DNA of 64,000 nucleotides, from NCBI RefSeq assembly GCF_024713945.1, contig NC_134677.1, positions 8,020,001 to 8,084,000 of the forward strand, given 5' to 3'. Of the stretch, positions 27,184 to 39,202 are shown one piece after another. The position numbers were made by a program, and so were the translations under genes. The notes under the pieces are model-generated. The model ran no database searches. It saw only the letters and a list, made by a program, of their open reading frames with translations, and had not been told where the DNA came from. Position 1 is the stretch's first letter, and every line of letters begins with the position of its first letter. The DNA is from Dermatophagoides farinae (Eukaryota; Arthropoda; Arachnida; Sarcoptiformes; Pyroglyphidae).

Positions 27184-29337
27184 ATGAGCGTCGAAATACC
27201 GGAAATAAAATGTTCGATAATTATAGAAAATTTATCCACCAATGGATCATTATTGAGTAAATCATCTATAACAAATGGTCGACTAAGTTTATGTCGAAAT
27301 CATAGTGGTGATTGTGTTTTGCTTGTTTGCAATGATAAACAAACATCGAAAGAATCGAAACGTTTTACAATGGCTAAAAATAAAGGCAATTATCGTCTGA
27401 ATACTCGATTTGTGAGCGAAGGAAAATGTTCCATTCTACTTATCGATTATAATATCAGGCTTTTCATATCGAATTGTCCATCAAATGATTTATCATTATT
27501 TTTAAAAGGATTCTGTTTAAAATGTAGTAATCGTGAATCATTATTCACATCCAAATGTCAACTATTCAACACTAATCCAAATGCAACCGCACTTCGAATG
27601 AATAAATCACGTAGTTCGAATATTGAAAAAATAAGTCCATTAACTGGTAATGATTTCATTAAAGCGATATCGTTTCGTGATCGTACGAATTTACAACCAC
27701 AGCAACAACAACAACAACGATCAAATAGTCAAACATTTGATAGCCGTTTGAAACAAAATCAACAGACGATGAACACCTCACCATTGGCAGCAAAAAATGT
27801 AAATTTTCAGAAACGAAAACTTGATACAAGTAAGTCAATAAAGTCATTATAAATAAGTTTGTTTAATTTGGCTTTTTTTTCTTCCATTCTGTTTGTAGTT
27901 TTGGAAAAAATTTCCGAATCTAGTCCAAAAACTAAACGCAAAATATTATCATCATTCATTCCATCGCCTATTCGTTCATTGAAAGTGTTGAATGTAAACA
28001 ATCTTACGGATGATCAATCAAAAGTTGTGAGCGCCGTATTGAATGGACAAAATGTTTTTTTCACTGGTAGTGCTGGTACAGGAAAATCATATCTACTTAA
28101 ATTCATCATTAGTCGTCTACCACCGAATTCAACTTTTGTTACGGCCAGTACCGGTATTGCTGCATGTCAAATTAATGGTATTACTTTACATTTATTTGCC
28201 GGAATTCCAGTCAGCTGGTTAGAAGGTCAACAACAACAACAACAACAGATTGCCAATACACATCGAAAATCGACACCACAAGAGATTGTTTCACGTTTAT
28301 GTCGAAATGAACTTAAACTACAACGATGGAAAAATTGTAAATGTTTAATCATTGACGAAATATCAATGGTACCTGGAGATTATTTCGAAACACTCGATAA
28401 TGTTGCACGTATTATAAGAAAGAAAAATTCTCCATTCGGTGGTATTCAATTGGTTGTTTGCGGTGATTTTCTACAATTACCACCAATTTCAAAACGATCT
28501 CAAGCAAAAAAGAAACACGCTTTTCAAACTAAAGCTTGGCAAGAAGCTATAAAATATTATTTCGAATTACGAAAAATTCAACGTCAAACCGACGAAACAT
28601 TCATCAAAATATTACAAATGATACGTGTTGGTAAAATGGATAATTTTGTTCGTGATACCTTGCTAAAAACAGTTCAAAATGATTTACGAAAAAATGATTC
28701 GACCATTCCTACACAATTATTTCCCTTACGTCAAGATGTTGATTCAGTGAATCAAAGCCAATTGTTGAAATTAGAATCACAGACACATTTGTTTGTAGCC
28801 GAAGATAGTAACGGTGTTTATAGTGAAATACTTGATTCACTTTGTCCAACACCATATCGTCTTGAATTGAAAATTGGTGCACAAGTAATGTTGAATAAAA
28901 ATATTGATCTAAATCGTGGACTGGTCAATGGAATGACTGGTACGATAATTCGTTTTGAATGTGAATCAAGCAACCTGGGTTCTCAACAACAACAACAACA
29001 AAGATTGCTTCCACGAATAAGTTTTGTCAACGGTGTTGAAACAATAATTGGCTATGATAAATGGTCATTTCGTTTGCATGATAATTATTCTGTTTATAGA
29101 AGACATTTACCATTACAATTAGCATGGGCATTATCGGTACATAAATCACAAGGTATGACCATTACGAATGGTGTAGAAATTTCGTTGGCTAAAATATTCG
29201 AATCTGGTCAAGCATATGTTGCTCTATCACGATCAACATCATTAGACAGAATAAAAATACTCAATTTTAATATCAACAACATAATCGTTGACCGTGATGC
29301 ATTAGAATTTTATAAACAATTAAAATATGTCATCTAA
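27184..29337 (+). CDS. Pif1: PIF1 family 5'-to-3' DNA helicase
   Basis: SF1B helicase acting on G-quadruplexes, telomeres and mitochondrial DNA in other eukaryotes. Two exons, 27184-27829 and 27899-29337, are joined across a 69-bp GTAAGT...TAG intron, giving 694 residues. The N-terminal 215 residues are poorly conserved. The helicase core begins LTDDQSKVVSAVLNGQNVFFTG. Walker A, GSAGTGKS, is at about residues 272-279; TASTGIAAC (motif Ia) follows, then IIDEISMV (motif II), GGIQLVVCGDFLQLPP (motif III), and LPLQLAWALSVHKSQGMT with ASGQAYVALSRSTS (motifs V-VI). All catalytic motifs are intact. CAA-coded Gln runs interrupt the core after VSWLEG (near 28229) and after SSNLGS (near 28985), where relatives have none. 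No cleavable mitochondrial presequence is obvious. It ends 62 bp from the oppositely oriented L30m gene. Confidence 0.95.
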
Positions 29338-29376
29338 ATGAATATACAAAAAATACTTTTTTTTAAATTAATTTTT

Positions 29377-29385
29377 TTTATTAAA
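29377..29385. terminator. Overlapping opposite-strand poly(A) signals
   Basis: The nine bases TTTATTAAA read as ATTAAA on the plus strand (29380-29385, for PIF1) and as AATAAA on the minus strand (29377-29382, for the L30m gene). They lie in the 62 bp between the two stop codons. Confidence 0.5.
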
Positions 29386-29399
29386 AAATAATTTTTTTT

Positions 29400-30083
29400 T
29401 CATTTTTTGCTATTATAAAATACATGTTGATGTTGATAATAATTTTTCATTTTTTGATCATATTCTTCAATTCTATTTCCATCTTTAGTATCGATTTCAT
29501 GATTCGGCAATGAATAACCAATCAGGCCGGATGACCATTTTAGATATTCACGTAAATATTTACCACAAAACATTGGTGGTGGATCACTTCGATCCATTGA
29601 TTCTTTCGGTATTCGATATGCACGATTGATACGCATCTCTCCGGTTTCTAAATCCACTTTAATTGAACCTAGATCTTCTTCAGTTGGAAGTCCATCAGGA
29701 AATTTCAATGGCTTCAAACGAATCAAATGTTTAATCTCCCAAAGCATATTATTATAATGTGGTGTATTCGGTATAATAACCGGTATGTTTTTTTTCAGTT
29801 GATGCATTCCCAATCTCCGAAGGATCAATTTATGATTCCAAGGATTGCCATATAATGATTTATATCGCCATACTAAATGAAAAGGTGAAACATCTTCATC
29901 ATTCAATGGTTTAGCACGAATCTCGTTGATTTCAGCAAATTTTTCTTCTAATTGAGTTTTATTAATACCAAATGGATATCTATACATTTTTGTATCACGT
30001 TTTTTGTATTCAAACGGTCCTTTATAAACCGGATTATAAATGTAACGACGAATTTGTCGATGAAATTGTAATATGAAACTCAT
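29400..30083 (-). CDS. mRpL30: Mitochondrial large-subunit ribosomal protein uL30m (mRpL30)
   Basis: Component of the mitochondrial ribosome. A single exon of 227 residues, started at the ATG at 30083, the first in frame. The diagnostic part is the uL30 fold around residues 90-145: LILRRLGMHQLKKNIPVIIP, then EIKHLIRLKPLKFPDGLPTE. This closely resembles animal MRPL30 ([30 protein letters not shown] type). The first residues (MSFILQFHRQIRRYIY) are basic and hydrophobic without acids, suited to a mitochondrial targeting peptide. It is longer than vertebrate MRPL30 (about 160 aa) because of N- and C-terminal extensions, as is common in arthropods. Its start lies 228 bp from that of the divergent serpin, so the two may share a promoter. 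Confidence 0.9.
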   Translation of the reverse strand: MSFILQFHRQIRRYIYNPVYKGPFEYKKRDTKMYRYPFGINKTQLEEKFAEINEIRAKPLNDEDVSPFHLVWRYKSLYGNPWNHKLILRRLGMHQLKKNIPVIIPNTPHYNNMLWEIKHLIRLKPLKFPDGLPTEEDLGSIKVDLETGEMRINRAYRIPKESMDRSDPPPMFCGKYLREYLKWSSGLIGYSLPNHEIDTKDGNRIEEYDQKMKNYYQHQHVFYNSKK

Positions 30084-30311
30084 TTTTACATTCAAATAAA
30101 ATTAAAAAAAAAATTAATTTAATTTGAATACAAATGAATCACATGTTATTATGGCGACTATTTCCACATTAATTTTGCAATCATGTTTGAAATAGTAAAT
30201 CAAATTGCTAAAAATTCCAAATTATCAATAACAATTGCTGAGAAATGAATAAAATTTAGTAAATTTTATTGGTGATCAATTTGAAAAAATAAACTTATTA
30301 TTTGCTCGAAA
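30084..30311. promoter_or_regulatory. Short divergent promoter region, mRpL30 / serpin
   Basis: Only 228 bp separate the two start codons, on opposite strands. The stretch is A/T-rich, with one less biased core (TTATGGCGACT near 30150). No TATA box can be assigned with confidence. The arrangement implies a bidirectional promoter. Confidence 0.5.
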
Positions 30312-31655
30312 ATGTCTAAATGTATCAATTTTGCATTGGATCTTATGCGTTATCTTTATCGAGAAACATCAAACATTGTATTATCGCCTATATCATTGGA
30401 AATAGCGGCATTAAGTATAATTGCCGGTATTAAAGATGTTTCATTTGATGAAATGAGAGATGCCATTTTTGATAATAAAATCAGTTCAAGAAACATTAAC
30501 GATTTAATCAATTCAATGGGATCGTTGATCCATGAACTTAAATCACAACAAGATGTGGAATTTAAAATGCACAATTTCATCTATGTTTCATCGAAATTCA
30601 AATTAATCGATCAATATTTGGACAACGTCATTCGTAATCTGGATACACGTGTCAAACAGGTTAATTTCGATGACCAAAGTCTTGAACTTTATAATATCAT
30701 CGATGCTGAAGTCAGGTAATTTGTATAGAATTATTGAATTTTATTTTTTTTTTTTGTAAATTATGATTTTTTTTCCATCCTTTAATAATCACACAGCGAT
30801 GCAACAATGGGACGTATCAATAAAGTGATCAAAAATGTACCGACCGTATCAAACATGTTAATCATTAATAGTACAACATTACAAATGAATGAAAATCATC
30901 ATTCAACATCATTTTCATCGGCAACATCAAGACAAATGAGACAATTATTTAAAAGTTCTTATGAAGGAAAAAGTAATAATACGAATACGAATACAAATAA
31001 TCCAACCGAATATGATAGCTTTATGGATATCACATTTTCTGTACACAATGGTCTTTTTAAATATTATCATGATAATGAACAAGGTTACACATGTGTAGAA
31101 TTGTCATATAATGTGAATAAAAATCTAAATCTAATACTATTGCTACCAAAAGAAGGTACAAGTCCAAGAGATATAATGAATCAATTATCACAAAATAAAC
31201 TTGTATCATTATCAAGATCAATGATGTTGAAACGATTGGAGATAAAAATTCCTGTAATAAAATTAAAAATGAATATCGATTTAGCATATATTTGGCAATT
31301 GATTGGTATACAGAAAATTTTCGAACCAGATGATGCAGATTTCAGTACATTGGCCACAAATTATAAAGGACTATGTCTTGAATCAATAATATTTAATTCG
31401 GAATTTAATTTAAATGGAAATTTTAAAGAAAAAAGTATGAGCAAAGGAGAAGAAAGAAGCAAAAGTAGTAGTAATAGTAATAGTAAAAGTGGTAATAATA
31501 TTCGATCATCTACAATAAATAAAAAAAGTTCAACATTATTACCGATTGTATTTAATAGGCCATTTATTTATTTTGTTACCTGTAATGTTAAAGATCAACA
31601 ACGAAAAGTGATTATATTCGCCGGCGTTGTTAACAATTTGATTGATTCGAATTAA
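30312..31655 (+). CDS. Serpin-family protein, probably non-inhibitory
   Basis: Exons 30312-30715 and 30797-31655 (GTAATT...CACAG intron, phase 2) encode 420 residues. Serpin landmarks run in order: FALDLMRYLYRETSNIVLSP (helix A to strand 6B), DATMGRINKVIK (the usual T-x-GKI signature, degraded), VELSYNVNKNLNLILLLPKEG (shutter and strand region), ADFSTLATNYKGLCLESIIF, and FNRPFIYFVTCNVKDQQRKVIIFAG at the C-terminus. The reactive-centre loop lacks the hinge GTEAAAAT seen in inhibitors; the stretch after FNSEFNLNGN is a Lys/Ser/Asn-rich run. There is no signal peptide, so an intracellular location is likely. In the serpin family, loss of the small-residue hinge prevents loop insertion; non-inhibitory function here is therefore inferred. 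It ends 37 bp from the aminopeptidase stop on the other strand. Confidence 0.88.
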
Positions 31656-31684
31656 AATTAAAATTGTTATTTTTTTTCCCACCC

Positions 31685-31690
31685 AATAAA
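31685..31690 (+). terminator. Poly(A) signal of the serpin gene
   Basis: AATAAA 29 nt after the serpin stop and just before the aminopeptidase stop (31693). Cleavage 10-30 nt downstream would fall inside or beyond the last aminopeptidase exon (31693-31730). Confidence 0.55.
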
Positions 31691-31692
31691 AT

Positions 31693-33487
31693 TTAAAATT
31701 CACCAATTAAATAACGAGCTGTTAATGCGGCTATAATAATGATGAAAAAAAAAATTCAAATTATAAAATAACATATCAATCATGTCATTTATGATATATG
31801 TCTGCTTACCGATTGGTGCTCCAGTTGGTACACCGGGAAATGATCCTGATGAACCAGCAATATCAATATGAGAAAATGGTATCGGCAGATCGGAATCGAT
31901 TCCATGTTGATCCAATTTTGAAACCTGAATCAAAAATGCTGCAGGTATTTGATGGCCACGTGGTGTCCGTGATGATGGGGCATTGTTACTTTGAAGTATT
32001 TCTTCATACTCTGATTTGCCTTCATTGAATTTGAAATCTTCACGACGAATGGTGGATATTTCGAACAAATCACCAACACGATCACCTGCTTCTTGAATTA
32101 ATTGTGCTGTTCTTTTTTTTCTTGCCGGACCATTATCAAGAATGATGGAATAATCAAAACCAACAGCCATACAACAATGGCCAGTCAATGTTGCAATAGT
32201 GAACATTTCAGGATTCGGAATTTGTTCGGCAATAATTTTCTCTTTATAATAGGTCAATAGATCGACCATAGCCATTCGACCTTCAGCATCAGTATTACCA
32301 ATACGAATTCGAACACCAGCACGTGAAACAATCAATTCATCGGCAACATAACCATTTGGACCTATACTATTTCTCACCATTGCCATAGCGCCATAGACAC
32401 GAATTTTTTTCGGTTTCAATTTATTCACTGTTTCAAGAAAACCGGCAACAGCAGCAGCACCACATTTATCACGATGCATACCGGCCATTACACCGCCAGA
32501 TTTAATATCACATCCACCAGTATCATAAGTGACACCTTTTCCAACCAAAAATAAAGTCTTTTCCGGTGTTTCTTCTGGTTCATATGACAAAAATATCACA
32601 CGTGCTGCATGACGATCAACACTGGCTCGATTAACGGCAGCTAAATTTTTTTTTTTTTGAAAGAAAATTTACGTTAATGGCATCGCGTAATTATTATTAT
32701 CAAGTAACTAACCTAGACAGGGAAATTCTTTTTCAATTATTTTCAAATCACTAATAATTTCCACTTTTACTGATGAATTTTCGAATAAAGCTTCAACATA
32801 TTTAGCCGTGTTTGATGCACTCATTCTTTCTGGATCTGAACCACCAATATCTCTAGCGAAGCCACGACCACATTCAATTGCTTTGGCAAGTTCCATGATT
32901 TTTGTTTCACGTTTAACATCACAGAAATTTGTGAAATCAATAAAATCAACTTTAGTTAAATTTTTAAATTCACGATTCTCCAATGGTACATAGAGAATCT
33001 GATATACACCAAGCAATATGGCTAAATCATATAATGAATATTGTTCATGAAAACCATTGTTCGATGGCAATATAATCAATGGCATTCGTGCACCAGCTTT
33101 CAATGCACGTGATAATCCACGAGTTGCAGCATCCATAAATGTACGTACATCATCGAAATCTCTATCGATAGGTCCAACCGGTGTATAGATCAAACGTTTA
33201 AATGAACTATTTGGCAATACAATCATACCGCCTTCAATCTGATATTTAATATCAAATTCTTTTTGTTCATCAATCAATTTTCTATATTGTTCCAATTCTC
33301 TGGTGAATGTAAGTTTATCATCATATGATATAATGATCAATGCATCACATTTTTTGTCCGCTGAATTTGGTGCTAAATTTATACCGAATCTTTTTTTGTT
33401 TTTTGTTTTTTTTTTGGTTACCAGAATAAATCGAAAATTAAACATAAACGACAACAATAACGAATAAATTACTTACCTATGAGGCAT
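31693..33487 (-). CDS. M17 leucyl aminopeptidase (cytosolic type)
   Basis: Two-metal exopeptidase removing N-terminal residues. Exons in transcript order: 33487-33477 (11 nt, MPH plus two bases), 33389-32713, 32640-31810, 31730-31693, for 518 residues. The M17 site is intact: GKGVTYDTGGCDIKSGG supplies the Lys and Asp metal ligands and the catalytic Lys, HRDKCG another Asp, and NTDAEGR the family signature with Asp, Glu and Arg. The N-terminal macro-like domain includes FARDIGGSDPERMSASNTAKY. The sequence recalls the nematode W07G4.4-type branch more than bacterial PepA. The last three exons are firm. The first is tentative: its donor is perfect (GTAAGT), but the acceptor (AAAAAAAG) lies in an A-rich rather than pyrimidine-rich context. 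The last exon adds ALTARYLIGEF, typical of the family C-terminus. Confidence 0.92.
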
Positions 33488-36194
33488 ATTGATGATGTCG
33501 GTGATGATGATGATGATTAATCAGTGGAAAAAAAAAGAAATTCTTCGTAATCTATGTATATAGTTAGATTAAAAAAAAAAGAGAATTTAAAAAAATGAAT
33601 AATAAGTGGAATATAAATAAAATTCAGGAATCAAACGGTGTGTTCGATCAATCAATTAATCAACAATCAAATGAAATAACAACGGCAGCAGCAGCAGCAG
33701 CACCATATATACACACAAACAGAAAATGAATCAATCAAGAAAAATTATAATTTTACAGTGTTAAAAAAAAAAAAATTTTTATCAATCCAAAATCACAACT
33801 ATCTAATCACAATTGTATCGTATCATAGTTTTTTTTTCTAATTAAAAAAAAAACGAGAAAAAACACCCACACAACTATCAATTTTTTTTTGTTTCCGAAT
33901 AAAAAAAAAAAAAACATAGACTTAACGGTGCTATTTGATTATATCGTTATCATATCATCATCATATATATTTGGCAGCAAACAAATAAGCCATAAAAAAA
34001 AATCTCCAAAGAAAAGAAAAGAAAAATAGATTTTCAATATTCATTTTATCGAAAATGGATAAAATACCATCACAAAGATTGATTTTATAATCATCATATA
34101 GTCGTCAACGACGACGATTAAGATTATCTTATACTAAAAAAAAAAAAAAAAAAACGATGACATGACCATTGAACAATGATCATCATAGGTTAAATTCTAT
34201 CATCAATCTCATTTGATCTTCTCACATGGTTTATATTTTTCTTTTATCTTTCTTTTGTATGATGATGATGCTCTTCAGATATATAAATGATTTTTGTTTT
34301 TCTTTCTTTCTTTTTCTTTTCGAAGCTGATTTCGAAACTGAATTAATGAAAAAAAAAAAATTTCAAACAAACCTGTAAACAACAACAACAACGAGTGAAT
34401 AGACAAATTGAAAACAATATAAATAAAATTCAATTCAATTTAATTGACCAATTGATTGATTTGATTGTGTTGTATATAAGCATCGGATCAATCATCGATG
34501 ATGAGAAATCAGCTGAATTAGAATATTTCATGATTTTAATCATAGATGGTGTTATTTGAAAATTTTTCATTTTCATCAATCCAATTCATCATTTAATAAT
34601 CTTGAAAAAGAAGATATCTCTTTATCAAAAATCATCAAATCACAAGCACTATATATTCTTTTTTTTTGTTGTTTCATCATCATCAATATGTTGATGATAA
34701 TTATATAACTATACACGATCATGATGATATCAATCATGGTTCATCATCATCTTCATCATCATAATAAAAATAAGATCTGAATGAATTAAGCATTTTTTTT
34801 TTGTTTTCGAAATAAAAAAAAACAACAACAACAAATACCAAAATAATAATTATTGGATTTTGAGTTGAAGAAGTAGAAGAAGGAATACACAGAAATTAAA
34901 TTTAGTTCATCGTCATCATTATCGTCAGAGAGGCACCAACAAATATACAAATCCTTTTTTTTAAACGAAACAATAATAATAATGATGATGATGGTGGTCG
35001 TGGTCGTCGTCGTCGTCATCGTCGTCGTCATTTTCGTGGTTTTCTGGTGCCTCTTGGTTTTGGTATTTTTTTTTTTTGGTTTTTATATTTCCAACAACAA
35101 ACTATTAAATAAATTGGAATTCAGGAAAAAAAATCGACAAATATTTTCTGACATTCTATATAATATGATCCATACATACAAGTATAATAACTCTTTTTCA
35201 ACTGGTTATATGGATCATTAATCGGATTTTTTTCTTCACCATTTCGTGGTCATCATCATCATGATCATGATGGATAATTAAAACAAAACACGAGCGCCTC
35301 TTTGATAGATTTTCTTCAAGACGAAAATATTTTGTTTTTTTTCTGTTCGGTAACCTTTTTTTTTTTTGTTAATTGGTTTCCACACATTTATATACAATGA
35401 TTCTAAATGGAAAAAAAAAATTTTTTTTTCTCCTTCTGATTAATGATCATTGACATGTTTTAACTAACTGGATATATCTGAAATGAATCGTGGTTGAATT
35501 TAAAATTGCCGCCGAAAAAAAAACTGACAAATATTTTTTAGTATATCGAAGTAATCCTGTACAATATACTAAAAAAAAAAATACACAGATGAATGAATAG
35601 TGGGCTATAGACATAACAAACAATAAAAATTCAACCAAAAGTCAGCTCAATACAAACAAACAAACAAACAAACAAACAAACACACACACACACAAACAAA
35701 ATTGTCGTAGTAGTCTTTATTATTGCTGTTGGTTGGTTGATTGGTATTTTACCGAATCGAACCCGAAAAAAAAAATTTCTTGTGTTCGTTGATAGATGGA
35801 AAATTTGGGCAACCAAAAAAAAAAAAAAAAAAAAATCATTAAAACCGCGCCACTACCGTAACGTAATATGTCGCAGTCTCAAAAGTGTAAAACAAAGACA
35901 GACAGACAGACAGACTGACTGAGAAAAAACCGAGAATACCAGAACCGAAACATTGGAATGATACGATGATGATGATGATGATCCGTGGAGTCTCTCTAAA
36001 ATTCATAAACAGAAGATTCTTCTATTTTTTTTTTTAGTTTTTTCAGTGGTATAGTTATATGTTGCGTTGGATGTGCGTCTTGTTTTGTCTGAATTTTTTT
36101 TTCTTCTTTTCGTTCATCATCATTTTTTTTTTTTTTGATGATCATCGGATTCGGATTCATTCATTCGTCTGGTTTTTTTTATAATGTCTGTCTG

Positions 36195-36227
<33 letters not shown>

Positions 36228-39202
36228 TTTCGAGTCGATTGTCGGCTTGTTTTGGTTAGCTCATAATTTCTTCTTTCATTGTCAATTTTCATCAATTCTT
36301 TATGCTTTCTGATATATTTTGTCTGTTGTGTGTGTGTGTTTGTGTATGTAGAAAACGAAGATTCCTCCACTATCCATCCATCTCTCGTTTTTTTTTGGGC
36401 CTCTATGTTGTCTATGTGCTGTTCTTCATTTCATGGCTCATGTGTGTTGTATATTTCTAAATTTTGAGGTTCTGGCTTATGGCTTTTCTATTTTTTTTTT
36501 GGTTTTCTCATCATCAAATATTATGTGATATAATGTGAGGTGATGGTAATGTCTGTCTGTCTTTTCTGTGTATATGTGTGTTTGATTTGGTTTGGTTTTG
36601 GTTTTGGATGCGGTTATCACATACACACATCGACATCACATTTGCAACAAAAAAAAAAATTTTTTTTTTTTAAGCATCGAAAATAGTCGTCGTCTCGTCT
36701 TCGTCTTGTTTTTTGTTGTTATTGTTGCTGCTGTTGTTGCTGCGTGTATTCCATGGCATACCAACGATATGTATACAAACACACGACATATACACCAAAG
36801 AAAAAAAAAACATCCATCCATTCAATAACATTTTTATCATCATCATCATCATCATTATTATTACACTAGCACCGTCAAAAAAATAGACAATCCCCTCTCT
36901 CAATGTTTTTTTTATAGACAGCCAACATTGACGATTTATTAATCTGTTTTTTTTTTTGAATATAATTTTCGGGATATTCTTTTTGATTCTTTTTCGGTTT
37001 TTTTATTTTTGGTTTTGTTTTCTGGAAATTTTTTTTTGTTCCCCCACTTGTGATGTGTTTGTGTGTCTTTTGTTTGGAATGAAAAATTTTTTACTATTTC
37101 GACATAAACACACACACACATTGGATTTTGTTGTTGTTGTTGTTGTTGTTGTTTGTCTGAAAAAAACGTGTCTGTGAATCACACAAAAACAATCAATCGA
37201 ACCAACGAATTTGAAAAGAATGATGTTTTGGAATTTGATCTAGTTTTCTCTCATCATTTTTTACAATTTAAATTTTTTTTCAGTGTTTTTCTTCATCATC
37301 ATCATTGAGGTTGTTCTTCAAGTTTTTTTTTTGTTAATTCTCTTAATCACTACCAACCATCAACAAGAACAACAACAACTATCACCACGACCATATTTAC
37401 CAAATTCAAAGAAGAAAAAAAAACTTGACTTTTTTTTTGTTAATACTCACCTCGACACTAGGATATAATTTTTTTTTTTCAAATATTTTCTTGTCCTTCC
37501 ACATGTGACACACACACACACACACACACACATGAATGCATGCAGAATACACATCCGTGTCTTTTGTTTGTTTGTTTGTCTTTGATATCATCAAAACGTG
37601 AACAAAATTAAAATTCAAAAGAAAAATAATACTGTGGTGTTTGTGTGTGTGTATTTGTTTTTTCTATTTATTTACTTTTTTTTTATTTATTTATATCAAA
37701 CAAAATCATCATTTCCATTTTTTTTTTACCATCTACAGTCTGTGAGTATCTTTATTTTTTAAATAAAATTATAATAAAACAAGAATTTTGTGGTGTGAAA
37801 AAAAAGGAATCAAAAGAAATTCAAATGAAATCAAATACAATGATATTTTTTTTTCATCATCATTTCGAAAAAAAGAAGCTGAAAAAAATGATGATAAATT
37901 TACATAATAATGATTGGTGCTGGTGATGAACAACAAAAAAAAAATGACGTTTGAATTCATAATCATAATCATCATCATTTTTTTGTTGTTCTTTTCTTTC
38001 TTTCAATCTACATGAAATTCTTGAGAATTTTTTTTGAATTTGTGAATTATTGATTAGAATTTTTGTGATTGACAAGATTTTATTTACTAATACCACTACT
38101 ACTACTACTACTGCTACTATTACTACTGAGACTTTGACACAATTGTTCTTTTTTTTTACAAAAATCATCATCATCATCATTTGATGACCACCACCACCAC
38201 ACACGTGACCACAATATGTGTATTTTTAGAATTATGTAAAATAGTACATCATCATCTTTTGATTTGATTTGATTGATTGAAATGAAAATAATGAAGAAAC
38301 ACACACACACACACACCACTGTAAATACAATTGTTGAAAATATAAAACAAGAAAAGTAAAGTGAATATTATGTTTGAAAAAAAAAATACGAAATACGAAA
38401 AGGCGTCAATCATTTTCAAGTGAATAATGATGATGATAATAAGGCAATTGTACACTACAACAACAACAACAACAACTACCGGCTACTTTTTACTGAGTGA
38501 GTTAGAGAGAGAGAGAAAGAAATAATCAAAAAAAAAAAAAAAAAAAAATGAAAAAGAGAAAATGTACAAAATTTTATAAATTCAATGAAATGAGAATAAA
38601 TATTTCATTTCATTTTTTGTGTCCATTCGATTATTGATAGACATTCGATGTTCATCATTTGTTTGTTTGTTTGTTTCAGTTGTTGTTGTTGTTGTGGTTG
38701 TTAATGTGGTTAGTCTGTGTGTGTGTGTGGGAGAGAAAATATTTTAAAAATTTAATTTTCCCAAAATTTCATCTAATCATTTCTTCTTCTTCTTTTTTTT
38801 TAATTTTCTTACAACAGATTTTGTAAAACGATTGATTTACCGTTAAAAAAATCCACTAAAAGGCCTTTTTTTTTGGTTGGAATTTGGAATAATTGATCAA
38901 TCATCGAATGAATGATCAAATTGCTGCTGCTGCATATCTGTGATTGAGAGAATTTCACTTTTACAATTAATTCAAATGAAACTTAACCAATCCATACAGA
39001 ACAACAGCGATAAACGGAAAAAAATTTGAATTTTTAAAAAAAAAATGTTCCTAGAACAAAATTTCTCTCCGTCACATAATTGATTTTTTTTTATTAAATT
39101 TTTTAAATATCAATCGAGCCCAGAGAAACAAACAGAAGCCTACTCTCCCACCCCCCAAAAAAACACCCAATTTAATGACCTCCCTAATGAGGACGGACGG
39201 CG
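33488..39202. other. Gene-free intergenic region
   Basis: About 5.7 kb with no supportable exon on either strand. It holds poly-A and poly-T runs, CAA, ATC and GTC blocks, a GACA run at about 35897-35916, and a TCTG run merging into TG at 36185-36220. The upstream part probably carries the aminopeptidase promoter. Confidence 0.55.
36185..36220 (+). repeat. (TCTG)n-(TG)n compound microsatellite
   Basis: Three TCTG units lead into about eleven TG units; GTGTGTGT resumes after a one-base interruption. Confidence 0.9.

Noticed and set aside
35740-35770. tRNA T-arm-like sequence (CGGGTTCGATTC on the minus strand)
   Set aside because: The flanking bases do not form the 5-bp T stem and no acceptor, D or anticodon arms are found around it.
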